Shown here: positions 17,542 through 26,298 of the stretch, one piece after another
How positions within the stretch are numbered: position 1 is the first letter of the stretch
How the letters are laid out: every line of letters begins with the position of its first letter
Source: Alkalihalobacillus pseudalcaliphilus
GTDB lineage: Bacteria; Bacillota; Bacilli; Bacillales; Bacillaceae_D
Reading direction: 5' to 3'
DNA length: 50,715 nucleotides
Assembly: GCA_001038565.1 (NCBI GenBank)
Contig: LFJO01000005.1
Location: 1,342,484-1,393,198, forward strand
Made by a program: the position numbers and the translations under genes
The notes under the pieces: model-generated
Told to the model about the DNA's origin: nothing
Database searches by the model: none
The model's input: the letters and a program-made list of their open reading frames with translations, nothing else

Positions 17542-17963
17542 GATAACTCACTCTCTTTAGGTCGATATACGACATAACTAGTTGGTGTTTCTCGTACAAT
17601 CGTTTGTATACAAACAGGTTGATTGGACTGCTTTTGTAAAAAACGATTAATCTCCGTCGTTATCGTCTCTGCTACTACCTCTGTCGTTGGGTGCTTCCCT
17701 TTGAAATCAGGATGTTCATTTAACAGTGAATGGTCATATTTTTTATGAACGTGGTCTTTTAATAGTTTGAAATCAACTAAAAACCCTAACGAATCCAATT
17801 CATCACCAACCACAGTCATGTTAATTGTATACGTATGACCATGGACTTTTTGACATTTCCCCGCCATTTCATCATCAATATAATGAGCAGCAGCAAGGTG
17901 CATGTCCTTATTTAGCTCAAAGCGAAAAGTATGCGGGGTTTGCGGATAATAATTATACATCAT
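17538..17963 (-). CDS. queD: 6-carboxy-5,6,7,8-tetrahydropterin synthase QueD
   Basis: The 141-residue protein has AAAHYI and [11 protein letters not shown], which supply the zinc histidines and the catalytic cysteine of the PTPS/QueD family. [10 protein letters not shown] and [10 protein letters not shown] follow. I chose the ATG at 17963, which overlaps the queC end by 11 bp and has GGGGTG 6 bp upstream. A start at 17987 would lie further inside queC with no better site. It converts dihydroneopterin triphosphate to carboxy-tetrahydropterin for QueE. Confidence 0.93.
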   Translation of the reverse strand: MMYNYYPQTPHTFRFELNKDMHLAAAHYIDDEMAGKCQKVHGHTYTINMTVVGDELDSLGFLVDFKLLKDHVHKKYDHSLLNEHPDFKGKHPTTEVVAETITTEINRFLQKQSNQPVCIQTIVRETPTSYVVYRPKESELS

Positions 17964-18630
17964 CGTGAAGCACCCCGTTTTTTTCATTTATATATAAGTC
18001 GAGACCTTTTTTCCTTAATTCACATGCCGGACATTCTCCACAGCCAGCACCACGAATTCCTTCATAACATGTCAATGTCTTCTCTTGAACAAAATCAAGA
18101 TAACCAAGTTCATCTGCGAGTTGCCACGTCTCTTTTTTATCTAACCACATAAGCGGGGTATGAATCACAAATTGATGATCCATCGCGAGATTTAACGTCA
18201 CATTTAACGACTTAATAAAGCTATCGCGACAATCAGGATAACCACTAAAGTCGGTTTCACATACACCAGTTACGATATGTCTTGCACCTACTTGTTTTCC
18301 GTAAATAGCAGCAAATGATAAAAATAAATGATTACGCCCCTCTACAAATGTTGAAGGAAGTCCCCCTTCTTTACCCGCTTCTACTTTAATATCATCTCTT
18401 GTTAAGGCATTGGCCGATAGCTGGCTTATAAGTTGCAAGTCTAACACCTTAAATGAGACACCTAATTCATTTGCTATCTCTTTGGCGCATTCAATTTCAT
18501 CGCGATGTCTTTGTCCATAATCAAAGGTTACGGTTACTACTTCTTTAAAATTTTGTAATGCCCAAACTAAGCAAGTAGTACTATCTTGACCTCCACTAAA
18601 GACAACGACCGCTTTTTCCTCTTTTAACAT
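17953..18630 (-). CDS. queC: 7-cyano-7-deazaguanine synthase QueC
   Basis: The 225-residue ATP-dependent enzyme begins with [13 protein letters not shown], a PP-loop. It ends with a four-cysteine zinc site in [19 protein letters not shown]. It converts CDG to preQ0 using ammonia and ATP. The start follows AAGGAGGATACGTAC. It is the first gene of the queuosine operon, 120 bp downstream of a preQ1 riboswitch. Confidence 0.96.
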   Translation of the reverse strand: MLKEEKAVVVFSGGQDSTTCLVWALQNFKEVVTVTFDYGQRHRDEIECAKEIANELGVSFKVLDLQLISQLSANALTRDDIKVEAGKEGGLPSTFVEGRNHLFLSFAAIYGKQVGARHIVTGVCETDFSGYPDCRDSFIKSLNVTLNLAMDHQFVIHTPLMWLDKKETWQLADELGYLDFVQEKTLTCYEGIRGAGCGECPACELRKKGLDLYINEKNGVLHDDV

Positions 18631-18710
18631 GTACGTATCCTCCTTGTTATCAAAGAAAGAACGTTCGTCAACTCCTATTATTCAAAAATAGAATCAAAAT
18701 AACTTACACA

Positions 18711-18750
18711 AAAAGAAGACTCTACCATATTTGGCTCAGTGAGTCCTTGT
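18711..18750 (-). terminator. Intrinsic terminator of the preQ1 expression platform (candidate)
   Basis: On the minus strand AAGGACTC and GAGTCTTC pair around an 18-nt loop, followed by TTCTTTTTGTG. This hairpin starts right after the preQ1 aptamer and could stop transcription before queC when preQ1 binds. Confidence 0.55.
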
Positions 18751-18785
18751 ATAGTTTTTTATAGAGGGAGTTTGCGAACCTCTTG
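18751..18785 (-). promoter_or_regulatory. preQ1-I riboswitch aptamer
   Basis: On the minus strand AGAGGTTCGCAAACTCCCTC is followed by TATAAAAAACTA. This matches the class I preQ1 aptamer: an AGAGG/CCTCT stem, a small loop, and the A-rich tail AAAAAACTA that folds back. It lies about 120 bp upstream of queC and controls the queuosine biosynthetic operon by preQ1. Confidence 0.92.
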
Positions 18786-18962
18786 TAGACTTCATTGAAT
18801 TAGTCATACTTTCTTATACTAACATAAAGAATGAAAGGTAGCTATTATTTTTAAGCTTTGATAAAATAGGAATGATATTGACCATTTTGCTTCATATATG
18901 TAAGCGATAATGCTGTCATTACATAAAAAAATTGAAAATTCAAAGAAAAAGAGGGATGCACG

Positions 18963-20195
18963 ATGTCAATGTTTGAGCAAAAACTCAAAAAATATGCTGC
19001 CTTAGCCGTAGAGGTTGGTGTCAATGTTCAAAAAGGACAAACACTTGTCGTAAGAGCACCACTTTTTGCTGCTCCATTAGTACGTCTAGTGACGGAACGC
19101 GCTTATGAAATGGGAGCAAAAAATGTACATGTAGATTGGAATGATGAAGAAGTTACACGTCTTAAATACAATCTAGCACCAGATGAAGCTTTTCTTGAGT
19201 ACCCTGAATGGTTAGCAAAAGGGTATGAACAACTATGTGAAGAAGGAGCCGCTTTTTTAAGTATTACTGGTGCTGACCCAGACCTATTAAAAGGGGTTGA
19301 TCCTGAACGTGTTTCTAACGCCAATAAGACAAGTGGCAAAGCAATGGATGGTTTCCGTTCCTATATCCAGGCTGACAAAGTGAGCTGGTCGATTGTCGCG
19401 AATCCTTCAGAGGGCTGGGCGAAAAAGGTATTCCCTGACGTTGAAGCTGATGAAGCCATCGAAAAATTATGGGAAGCTATTTTCCAAGCAACGCGTATTC
19501 ACGAAGAAGATCCCGTGAAAGCTTGGAAAGCACATTTAGCTTTACTTGACCAAAAGATGAGTTTACTTAATGAGAAACATTTCCACGCTCTCCATTATAC
19601 GGGTGGTGGTACAGACTTAACGATTGAGTTACCAGAAACACATCTTTGGATTAGTGGTGGTAGTGTAAATAAAGATGGTCATGAGTTTGTCGCTAATATG
19701 CCAACGGAAGAAGTATTTACGGGTGCCAAGAAAACAGGTGTTAATGGGGTCGTTAAAAGCACAAAACCTTTAAATTATGGTGGAACGATCATTGACAACT
19801 TTACCCTTACTTTTAAAGATGGTGCCGTTGTTGAATTTGAAGCTGAGCAAGGCTATGAAACATTAAAGCGTTTATTAGAAACGGATGAAGGATCTAAATT
19901 CATTGGTGAGGTTGCTTTAGTTCCACATGACTCGCCGATCTCGAACACAAATATTCTTTTCTACAACACATTATTTGATGAAAATGCTTCCAACCACCTT
20001 GCCTTAGGTTCGGCTTATGCGTTCAGTATTGAAGGCGGGAAAGAAATGAAAAAAGAAGAGCTTGAACAGAATGGTTTAAATACAAGTATTACACACGTTG
20101 ACTTTATGATGGGTTCAGCAGAAATGAATATAGATGGTGTTTATAAAAACGGGAAAAAAGAAGCTATCTTTAGAGATGGTAATTGGGCATTCTAA
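18963..20195 (+). CDS. ampS: M29 family aminopeptidase (AmpS/PepS type)
   Basis: The 410-residue protein is a typical M29 aminopeptidase. It begins KKYAALAVEVGVNVQKGQTL. The metal-binding residues lie in the C-terminal half: GGTDLTIELPETHLWISGG, FVANMPTEEVFTG and GEVALVPHDSPIS. A dimetal site is expected. It releases N-terminal residues from peptides in the cytoplasm. It starts after AAAGAGGGATGCACG and is transcribed alone, ending at a strong terminator. Confidence 0.92.
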   Translation: MSMFEQKLKKYAALAVEVGVNVQKGQTLVVRAPLFAAPLVRLVTERAYEMGAKNVHVDWNDEEVTRLKYNLAPDEAFLEYPEWLAKGYEQLCEEGAAFLSITGADPDLLKGVDPERVSNANKTSGKAMDGFRSYIQADKVSWSIVANPSEGWAKKVFPDVEADEAIEKLWEAIFQATRIHEEDPVKAWKAHLALLDQKMSLLNEKHFHALHYTGGGTDLTIELPETHLWISGGSVNKDGHEFVANMPTEEVFTGAKKTGVNGVVKSTKPLNYGGTIIDNFTLTFKDGAVVEFEAEQGYETLKRLLETDEGSKFIGEVALVPHDSPISNTNILFYNTLFDENASNHLALGSAYAFSIEGGKEMKKEELEQNGLNTSITHVDFMMGSAEMNIDGVYKNGKKEAIFRDGNWAF

Positions 20196-20212
20196 AATTG
20201 TATAAGCATAGC

Positions 20213-20246
20213 GAATGAGTTGGGTTAATCCCTACTCATTTTTTCT
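20213..20246 (+). terminator. Terminator of ampS
   Basis: AATGAGTTGGG-TTAAT-CCCTACTCATT forms a long stem followed by TTTTTCTTG. Confidence 0.75.
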
Positions 20247-20448
20247 TGTTTGCCGTACCGTATTCTTTTCACAATTACAGCATCCTACATGCTCTACATG
20301 AATGTCAATGCACCCTTTTTAATTTGGTGAGGCTCATTTAGCTCTCATTACAGTAAATGAAATTTATAAGTCAACATATTCGACACTTTTTCCTATAACG
20401 GTTGAAATGTATATTCTAGGTTACACTACAAAAAAGGAGGTGGCGGTA

Positions 20449-20688
20449 ATGAGCACACCATATACATGTCCTAGCTGTAAAACAAACCGAAGCAGATTTC
20501 ATATCATCGACCAAGTCGCTAAGGCTGTAAAGGTTGACCCAGAGACTGGTGATATCGTGCAAAGCTATGAACAAAACCAATTAGAGCCCTTTCATTTACC
20601 TTATCAAGGCCCCGAAAGAAAAATACAATGTGCGGCTTGTGGTCTGATTGAAAATGAAGAACGATTTGTCAAAATGGCTCAACGCTAA
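20449..20688 (+). CDS. Small zinc-ribbon protein, 79 aa
   Basis: The 79-residue protein starts [17 protein letters not shown]. The first cysteine pair is CPSC near residues 7-10 and the second is CAAC near 64-67, which together would bind one zinc. The start at 20449 was chosen because AAAGGAGGTGGCGGTA precedes it; an ORF start at 20407 lies in the leader. The family is not one I can name; it looks like a short Bacillus zinc-ribbon protein with no other domain. Confidence 0.7.
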   Translation: MSTPYTCPSCKTNRSRFHIIDQVAKAVKVDPETGDIVQSYEQNQLEPFHLPYQGPERKIQCAACGLIENEERFVKMAQR

Positions 20689-20722
20689 AAAGAGAACCAT
20701 TACAAAGAAAGTTAAAAGCATG

Positions 20723-20766
20723 AAAAAGGCTGAAGGTTCATTCTCAAACCTTCAGCCTTACTGTTT
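20723..20766. terminator. Bidirectional terminator between the zinc-ribbon and esterase genes
   Basis: AAGGCTGAAGGTT (20726-20738) and AACCTTCAGCCTT form a 13-bp stem with A- and T-rich flanks on both strands, so it can serve both convergent genes. Confidence 0.7.
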
Positions 20767-21933
20767 TTACTCAAATCTATTCATAAATTGTTTCCCTAAT
20801 AAAAATGTACCAATTGCATAAGCTTCCATTTGGTCACGCCATTTCTTATCATCACTAATACTATCAACAATAGCTAATTCATAGGTATGTGACGTATGAA
20901 CTGAATCTCCATTTAATTGATTGTTTAAGAAATTGGCGGTTTCAGCTAAGCCATGACTACCATGATATAGCACTTGATAAAAGGATATAAATCCATGCAT
21001 GACCCCGTTATAACGAATCCCTTCCACATAATTTCCATTTTTAGCTAATAGTTCCGCATAAGCCTCCCCTTCATCTCGTAAAGGATCGAACTCAGCGGTT
21101 AATACGAGTGCCGGCGGTAAATCCGATAAATCACTTGCATCAAGTGGTGATGTATATGGTGAACTCCAGCTACTTCGATCTGGCGTATATTGCTCCCTAG
21201 CTTTTAACATAACCGCTCTTGATAACAAATAATAGCCACTATCATATTTTTCACGTGAAGGAAATTCGACATCATCAAACGTAGTGAGCGGATATAATAA
21301 GGCTTGTGCTGTAATATCTGGACCGTTTCGATCACGTGCCATTAATGAAACGACTGTTGCTAAATTCCCTCCCGCACTATCACCTACTACAGCAATTTTA
21401 TCTGGATCCCCATTAAATAGCTCTGCATGTTGTTTTGCCCACACTAATGCCTCATAGCTATCTTCAATAGGAGTTGGAAAAGGATGATCAGGTGCCACTC
21501 GATACCCTACGGCAATCACCACACTATTCGTTCGAGCCGCTAAAGAACGGACAATATTATCATGTGTATTAATATCACCATACCCTTCCATAAATGCCCC
21601 ACCATGATAATATAAAATAATCGGATGCGGACCATCTTTTAGAGGCTGATAAACTCTTAAGTCAATAGTATCACCATCACTGGTTGGCATCTCTACCATT
21701 TCGCGCGTAAAAGTGGACGTACCTTTTCCTGCAAATATTCTCGGGACTTTCATATCGGGTGTGACTAAATTATGATTAATGGCATGTAAAAGAACACCTG
21801 TCTTAATAGGTACTTTCCCCGCCTCAGTATTTGACATACTATTAACGGAAATAACGATTGTGGCAATAAAAATGATCGTTACAATTGATAATGTTACAAA
21901 CACTCTTTTGATGATGCGTCCCAAAATTGCCAC
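20767..21933 (-). CDS. Membrane-anchored alpha/beta hydrolase (HSL-like esterase)
   Basis: The 388-residue protein starts with a hydrophobic anchor (VFVTLSIVTIIFIATIVISV, about residues 11-30). It has the hormone-sensitive-lipase family motifs: HGGAFMEGYG (oxyanion), GDSAGGN (nucleophile Ser), FDPLRDEGE (Asp) and GVMHGFIS (His). It should hydrolyse small carboxyl esters at the outer face. It is longer than usual HSL esterases because of the anchor and a C-terminal tail of about 50 residues. Nothing nearby indicates the substrate. Confidence 0.9.
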   Translation of the reverse strand: MAILGRIIKRVFVTLSIVTIIFIATIVISVNSMSNTEAGKVPIKTGVLLHAINHNLVTPDMKVPRIFAGKGTSTFTREMVEMPTSDGDTIDLRVYQPLKDGPHPIILYYHGGAFMEGYGDINTHDNIVRSLAARTNSVVIAVGYRVAPDHPFPTPIEDSYEALVWAKQHAELFNGDPDKIAVVGDSAGGNLATVVSLMARDRNGPDITAQALLYPLTTFDDVEFPSREKYDSGYYLLSRAVMLKAREQYTPDRSSWSSPYTSPLDASDLSDLPPALVLTAEFDPLRDEGEAYAELLAKNGNYVEGIRYNGVMHGFISFYQVLYHGSHGLAETANFLNNQLNGDSVHTSHTYELAIVDSISDDKKWRDQMEAYAIGTFLLGKQFMNRFE

Positions 21934-21959
21934 CCCCTGATGTTTATATCTTGGCGAAA

Positions 21960-22205
21960 TTAGCTCGCTTATATTATTATATTAAAATTGTAACATAATG
22001 TTTGATAATTTCACATAATTATTTTGTCATATTTTTCAGACATTCTGAGTAGGTTGATAGTCTTTGCTGAGAAGTACACTCTCTTTTTTGTACGGTGGTG
22101 GTGGCTGGTGGTATGGTGCGCTGAACCTTTTGAGAAAAGTCTTTTAAGACCTTCCAAAAGGTGGTGGGGCTACAGCTAAATATGCTCTTCCTCAAAACCG
22201 TTTAT
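21960..22205. other. Intergenic region upstream of the esterase, with a repeat copy
   Basis: No gene is visible. The stretch 22160-22215 resembles 34524-34586 (shared CTCAAAACCG and AATGAAAAG). A GGTGGTGGTGGCTGGTGGT stretch lies at 22095-22113. Confidence 0.45.
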
Positions 22206-22206
22206 A

Positions 22207-22252
22207 AATGAAAAGATATCCATATTTATAGTTGGATATCTTTTCATTTTAA
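22207..22252 (-). terminator. Terminator of msrA
   Basis: AATGAAAAGATATCCA and TGGATATCTTTTCATT form a 16-bp stem with T-rich flanks. It may serve either strand, but msrA on the minus strand is the only gene running into it. Confidence 0.75.
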
Positions 22253-22281
22253 ATAATCATGATTTAATACAGCTGATTCTA

Positions 22282-22818
22282 TTAATGCCAGTGCTTGTCA
22301 ATAAATTGATCACGACCCGATTGCAGTCTATCTTTCTTATAATTTTCCGGTTCCTTTTTATAGAAATCTTGGTGCTCCTCTTCCGCACAATAAAACGTAC
22401 TCGCTGGAAGTATCTGTGTAACGATCGGTTGCTTAAATCGATTTTCTTGCTCCACTTTCATCTTAGAACGTTCTGCTAACTGCTTTTGGTTTTCAGTATG
22501 AAAGAAAATCGCCGTTCGATACTGTGGTCCGCGATCATGAAATTGGCCATCGGGATCAGTAGGATCAATTTGAGGCCAATATAAAGATAATAAACGTTCA
22601 TATGAAAATAAAACCGAGTTAAATGTGATTTGAACGACTTCATAATGGCCAGTCACACCCGTTTTCACTTGCTCATAGGTAGGGCTTTCAATATGTCCAC
22701 CCATATATCCGGATTCAACCTTGATAATTCCTGGTAACTTGTCAAATGGTTGAACCATACACCAAAAGCACCCTCCAGCAAATGTAGCTTGTTCTATATT
22801 CTTTTGTCCTTTTTCCAT
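22282..22818 (-). CDS. msrA: Peptide methionine sulfoxide reductase MsrA
   Basis: The 178-residue protein has TFAGGCFWCM, the MsrA signature with catalytic cysteine. GYMGGHIESPTYEQV and DPTDPDGQFHDRGPQYRTAI follow. It reduces the S-form of methionine sulfoxide with thioredoxin. The start at 22818 was preferred over 22827 because AGGTGATCGTT lies directly upstream. A separate msrB is not seen. Confidence 0.95.
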   Translation of the reverse strand: MEKGQKNIEQATFAGGCFWCMVQPFDKLPGIIKVESGYMGGHIESPTYEQVKTGVTGHYEVVQITFNSVLFSYERLLSLYWPQIDPTDPDGQFHDRGPQYRTAIFFHTENQKQLAERSKMKVEQENRFKQPIVTQILPASTFYCAEEEHQDFYKKEPENYKKDRLQSGRDQFIDKHWH

Positions 22819-22876
22819 AACGATCACCTATTCTTTTATTTTTTACTTATGATTAGCCCTACATGTATTGAAATTG

Positions 22877-23752
22877 CTATAACTGCTGTCTTAATTCAGT
22901 TAACGCTTGGTCTTTGGCTTTTGCTTCAATCATCACATCTGCGTCTACGTTAGCCAAAACTCTTTGAAGGATTTGAAAATCCGCTAGGTGAATAAAATCC
23001 GCATGTGAACGATCGATACTAGAGCTTTTACCTGAACTTATATGTACTTTAGGTATAAAATCTAGTTCTTGCCACGTTTTGCTCACTTTAAGAAATAATT
23101 CTTTCAATTCCTTCTCCTCTGTTCCGAAGCAGCGCTCATGGTGTATATCAAAACATATAGGAACCCCACATCGTTTGTGAATCGCCAAAACATCCTTTGT
23201 TGAGAATATTTTATCATCATTCTCTAAACGTAAATAGCTTTTTATTTGTTTGGATAATTGACGATATTTTTGCTCAAACCTGATCATTGCCTGCTCTTTA
23301 TCTCCATACAATCCACCTGTGTGGATAATCATATCCGTCCCATTTACTAATTGTAGAACTTTTGCATGATAATCTAAATCCTTGAGTGCATTGTCAACAA
23401 CAATTCGCCTTGGTGAATTAATGATTGTATATTGTCCTGGATGAACGGTTAGCCTTAGTTGGTGTTTAGCTTGTAAAGCTTTAATATCATGGAATATTTC
23501 TAAAACATCATCGTCTTTTGCCCAGTCCCACATCATTTTTTCATGAGTCGCAAATGGGATTAAATCACTTGTAATACGGAAAAAATAAATTCCATGTTCG
23601 ATGTTCCATTCCAAGACCTTCTTTAACTCAGTAACATTATGTAAGGCTAACTCTTTCATGTAAGTCATACCTTTTGTTTCTAAAGTTTGTAAGCGGCATG
23701 TACGAAACTTTGTAGGCATTGTTAGGTTTAAGCAAGCATATCCTAACTTCAT
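22877..23752 (-). CDS. uvsE: UV damage endonuclease UvsE
   Basis: The 291-residue protein begins MKLGYACLNLTMPTKFRTCR and has the TIM-barrel metal-ligand stretches LTVHPGQYTIINSP, MIIHTGGLYGDK and VPICFDIHHERCF. It nicks DNA 5' of UV lesions. The start at 23752 follows GGATGGTGAATGCA. UvsE is present in many spore formers in place of or beside photolyase. No partner repair gene is adjacent. Confidence 0.92.
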   Translation of the reverse strand: MKLGYACLNLTMPTKFRTCRLQTLETKGMTYMKELALHNVTELKKVLEWNIEHGIYFFRITSDLIPFATHEKMMWDWAKDDDVLEIFHDIKALQAKHQLRLTVHPGQYTIINSPRRIVVDNALKDLDYHAKVLQLVNGTDMIIHTGGLYGDKEQAMIRFEQKYRQLSKQIKSYLRLENDDKIFSTKDVLAIHKRCGVPICFDIHHERCFGTEEKELKELFLKVSKTWQELDFIPKVHISSGKSSSIDRSHADFIHLADFQILQRVLANVDADVMIEAKAKDQALTELRQQL

Positions 23753-23817
23753 TGCATTCACCATCCTTCATCAGTACGTATACATTCAAATAAATACAAG
23801 AGTTTTTGCCGTAAGTG

Positions 23818-23855
23818 AAAAAGCCGATGACTATTTCTAGTCATTCGACTTTATT
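23818..23855 (-). terminator. Terminator of the HesB/YneR-like gene
   Basis: On the minus strand AAGTCG-A-ATGACTA / TAGTCAT-CGGCTT forms a 13-bp stem with one bulge around GAAA, followed by TTTTC. Confidence 0.65.
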
Positions 23856-23859
23856 GGAA

Positions 23860-24159
23860 TTACTCTGACTTCTCATATTCATATTGAATTTCTTCATGTT
23901 TCCGACTATATTTAACGCGTAAATCATGACCATCGAAATACCAAATATCTTTATCCTCAATAAAAAATATAATTCCTTCTACTTCTTCTTTTGCTCCTAT
24001 TGTTACCGGTTTGTCTAAATTTACCCCTAAAGAAAAGCTTGATTGTACAGCTCCACACCCACCGTAACGTGCGAAGAAACGAACGTATTCACCTTCACCT
24101 TTTAGGTCAAATTCTTTTTTAAACCATTGTAATGCAGGTTTCGATACTTGAATTTCCAT
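23860..24159 (-). CDS. yneR: HesB/IscA-like protein (YneR family)
   Basis: The 99-residue protein begins MEIQVSKPALQWFKKEFDLK and has RYGGCGAVQSSFSLG, the single cysteine region of YneR-type HesB-like proteins. It lacks the C-terminal CGC motif of true IscA scaffolds. The family has the IscA fold but an unknown function. It is preceded by AAGGAGTGTTTAAAA. In B. subtilis the yneR gene lies near citB. Confidence 0.85.
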   Translation of the reverse strand: MEIQVSKPALQWFKKEFDLKGEGEYVRFFARYGGCGAVQSSFSLGVNLDKPVTIGAKEEVEGIIFFIEDKDIWYFDGHDLRVKYSRKHEEIQYEYEKSE

Positions 24160-24332
24160 TTTTAAACACTCCTTATTACCCCAGACGGAAAGTTATTGAT
24201 TAACTTGTTATTCCCGTTTTTATAGTTTATCAATCCTCTTTCATTCTGTCTATTTTTACTTCAAACAAAAATGTTTGACTAAGGAAACATTAGGACACTT
24301 TTTGAATATAAATAAAATAAAGGAGAATAGAT

Positions 24333-24425
24333 ATGAATAAGTCTAAACAAGTTGTCTACAGTTACTTTTTATATAAATTAGGTTTGTTATCTCATGAAGA
24401 GATGAAGAAACTTGTTTCCAGGTAA
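24333..24425 (+). CDS. Very small protein, 30 aa
   Basis: A 30-residue frame with a strong binding site (AAAGGAGAATAGAT) reads MNKSKQVVYSYFLYKLGLLS and ends EEMKKLVSR. It is a basic amphipathic peptide of no family I recognise. The binding site and spacing are good, so I rate it above chance. Confidence 0.45.
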   Translation: MNKSKQVVYSYFLYKLGLLSHEEMKKLVSR

Positions 24426-24435
24426 GTGAACTTTT

Positions 24436-24860
24436 ATATGAAAGTTACTTGTGGGCGATAGTTTGTGCCGTGAAGTTAGCTCGTCATCCATCTCGCGATC
24501 AATGACCTTAGTAGGACAGAGCTCCCTGTTTGTTCAGGCCGACTCCTGATGGTGATCGAGTTGTAAACGGGCCACAGTTTGAACAGTCGCCACTACTTTC
24601 ATCCTTGTTGGTGGCGAAATGAACGGGGCTTCGCCATGTGGATTTTGTATGAAAGTGATGCTAATGATTATATGGGAGCTCTAATCACCGCTAGCGAAAA
24701 TCATGCTCCGCTGGGCATGTGCTAAATCTTAAGTAGTAACATAATCCTGATAGCATTACAAAAATAAAAGTAAAGTAAAAAAGAAAATGAATGAAATGCC
24801 CCGTCAATAAAAGTACACAAACCACACTTTCATGTTTGTTGGGTGTGGACATGTTTGACT
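24436..24860. repeat. Intergenic region with TATGAAAG-family repeats
   Basis: No gene is visible in about 450 bp. TATGAAAGTTACTT at 24436 equals the start of the copy at 38335. A second unit at 24648-24721 shares GAGCTCTAATCACCGCTAG and CGAAAATCATGCT with 38335-38412, allowing for three changes. Confidence 0.5.
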
Positions 24861-24873
24861 CTAATATATATTA

Positions 24874-24915
24874 ACAAAAAAATCATGGCTCTTTAGTAGC
24901 TGAGGCCATGATTTT
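24874..24915 (-). terminator. Terminator of the CxxC protein gene
   Basis: AAAATCATGGC (24879-24889) and GCCATGATTTT (24905-24915) pair perfectly, with TTTTTTTG on the minus side. Confidence 0.75.
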
Positions 24916-24923
24916 CTCCGTGG

Positions 24924-25136
24924 TTATTTGGTTCCTTTTCCTTTAGTGAGATGGCAAGGAACTCCTTTTCCGATTGCTCCTGGTTCACTCATTTTATTCA
25001 TATAGTTAATTCCTCTTTGACATTGTGTCTTACAACTGATGCATACGTCGGAAGTAACTGCACGCATCGTATATTGATATTTTTCTTGTACGGACGGCTT
25101 TGCTTGCACTTTCTTTTTTGCCTTTGCTTTCGCCAT
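24924..25136 (-). CDS. Small basic cysteine-containing protein, 70 aa
   Basis: The 70-residue protein starts with an Ala/Lys-rich stretch (MAKAKAKKKVQ). It contains DVCISCKTQCQRG, a CxxCxxxC pattern, and a further cysteine in VPCHL. This could bind a metal. It resembles short Bacillaceae proteins of unknown role. The start follows GGAGGGGAATTT. Its own terminator lies downstream. Confidence 0.65.
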   Translation of the reverse strand: MAKAKAKKKVQAKPSVQEKYQYTMRAVTSDVCISCKTQCQRGINYMNKMSEPGAIGKGVPCHLTKGKGTK

Positions 25137-25240
25137 AAATTCCCCTCCAACCGCATATGATGCTCTATCCTATGCTAGGTGGTTGAAGTGGTGATTAGCC
25201 ATTACAAATTTTATCATGTTGAACAATCACATGGTGAAAC

Positions 25241-26128
25241 TTAGGATACTAACTGATCGATTCTCTCAATAAGTTTTGCAATTTGTGGCTTCGAGATTTG
25301 TTCATCAGCTCCTACTTTTTCGCCTTTGTGAAATAAGTCCTCACTAATGATCGATGAGAATACAATGACTGGAATCTGATTCCATCTTGGATCCTCTTTA
25401 AGTTTTTTCGTTAAATGATGTCCATCCATTTGTGGCATTTCAATATCTGTAATAATTAGATCGGGGTCATTTTGCTCTTGTCGTTCGTTATCTAAATAAT
25501 CCCAAAGTAAATAGCCATTTTCAAAGAAGCGTAACTTCTCATAACCCGCTTCATTTAAGGTGTCTTTTAATAATTGACGTAATGTCGTCGAGTCTTCGGC
25601 AATAAGAACATACTTATCCGATCTTTCTCTTTCACCTAAGGCTTTCACCGCATTTATATCTAAGCCCGTTTTTGGATTAATATCAACGATGATTTTTTCA
25701 AAATCTAATAATAGCGCCAATTTGTCATTCATTTTTACTATACCATTCGTGTGTGCTTCAAAACCAGTCGAAAGATCACTAGGTTTTTCGATTTGATTCC
25801 ATGAAATTCGATGTATTCTTGAAACACTATGTACATGGAAAGCCACTTTCATTTGGTTAAGCTCTGCAATAATAAATTTATCTGAGGCACCCTTATCGGA
25901 AGGAGCTAAATCCAAAACTTTCGCCAGATCCACTACTGGTATAACCTCTTCACGCAAACGAATAATTCCTTCTACATGATGATGGCTGTTCGGAGTTGCC
26001 GTAATCGGTAAAGGTTGGATGATCTCTCTTACTTTTAAAACGTTAATACCAAATGAACTACCACCAATTTCAAATAAAACGATTTCTAATTCATTGGTTC
26101 CACTTTCTAATAAAATATCTTGCTTCAT
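25241..26128 (-). CDS. cheV: Chemotaxis coupling protein CheV
   Basis: The 295-residue protein has an N-terminal CheW domain (about 1-150; VREIIQPLPIT and RLREEVIPVVDLAKV). A response-regulator receiver domain follows (about 165-295) with the phospho-accepting aspartate in DLIITDIEMPQMDG and the conserved SKPQ lysine near the end. CheV links receptors to CheA, with its receiver phosphorylated for adaptation. The start at 26128 follows GGAGGGAAAATA; an upstream start at 26167 is not supported. No other chemotaxis gene is near. Confidence 0.95.
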   Translation of the reverse strand: MKQDILLESGTNELEIVLFEIGGSSFGINVLKVREIIQPLPITATPNSHHHVEGIIRLREEVIPVVDLAKVLDLAPSDKGASDKFIIAELNQMKVAFHVHSVSRIHRISWNQIEKPSDLSTGFEAHTNGIVKMNDKLALLLDFEKIIVDINPKTGLDINAVKALGERERSDKYVLIAEDSTTLRQLLKDTLNEAGYEKLRFFENGYLLWDYLDNERQEQNDPDLIITDIEMPQMDGHHLTKKLKEDPRWNQIPVIVFSSIISEDLFHKGEKVGADEQISKPQIAKLIERIDQLVS

Positions 26129-26254
26129 TATTTTCCCTCCACTATAAAAGTCATCACACAATGACAAAAGACCTGATTCATATGTTCTATTTATAGTTTA
26201 TAAGAAGCACGATACCTTTAGCAAGCACGAAATGCAAAATAGGTCAAAAAGACT

Positions 26255-26294
26255 TAGTGCCTAGCCTTTGTTCATACAAAGGCTAGGCACTATC
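26255..26294 (-). terminator. Terminator of the lipoprotein gene
   Basis: AGTGCCTAGCCTTTG and CAAAGGCTAGGCACT form a perfect 15-bp stem around TTCATA; the minus strand continues AAGTCTTTTTG. Confidence 0.8.
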
Positions 26295-26298
26295 CGAT

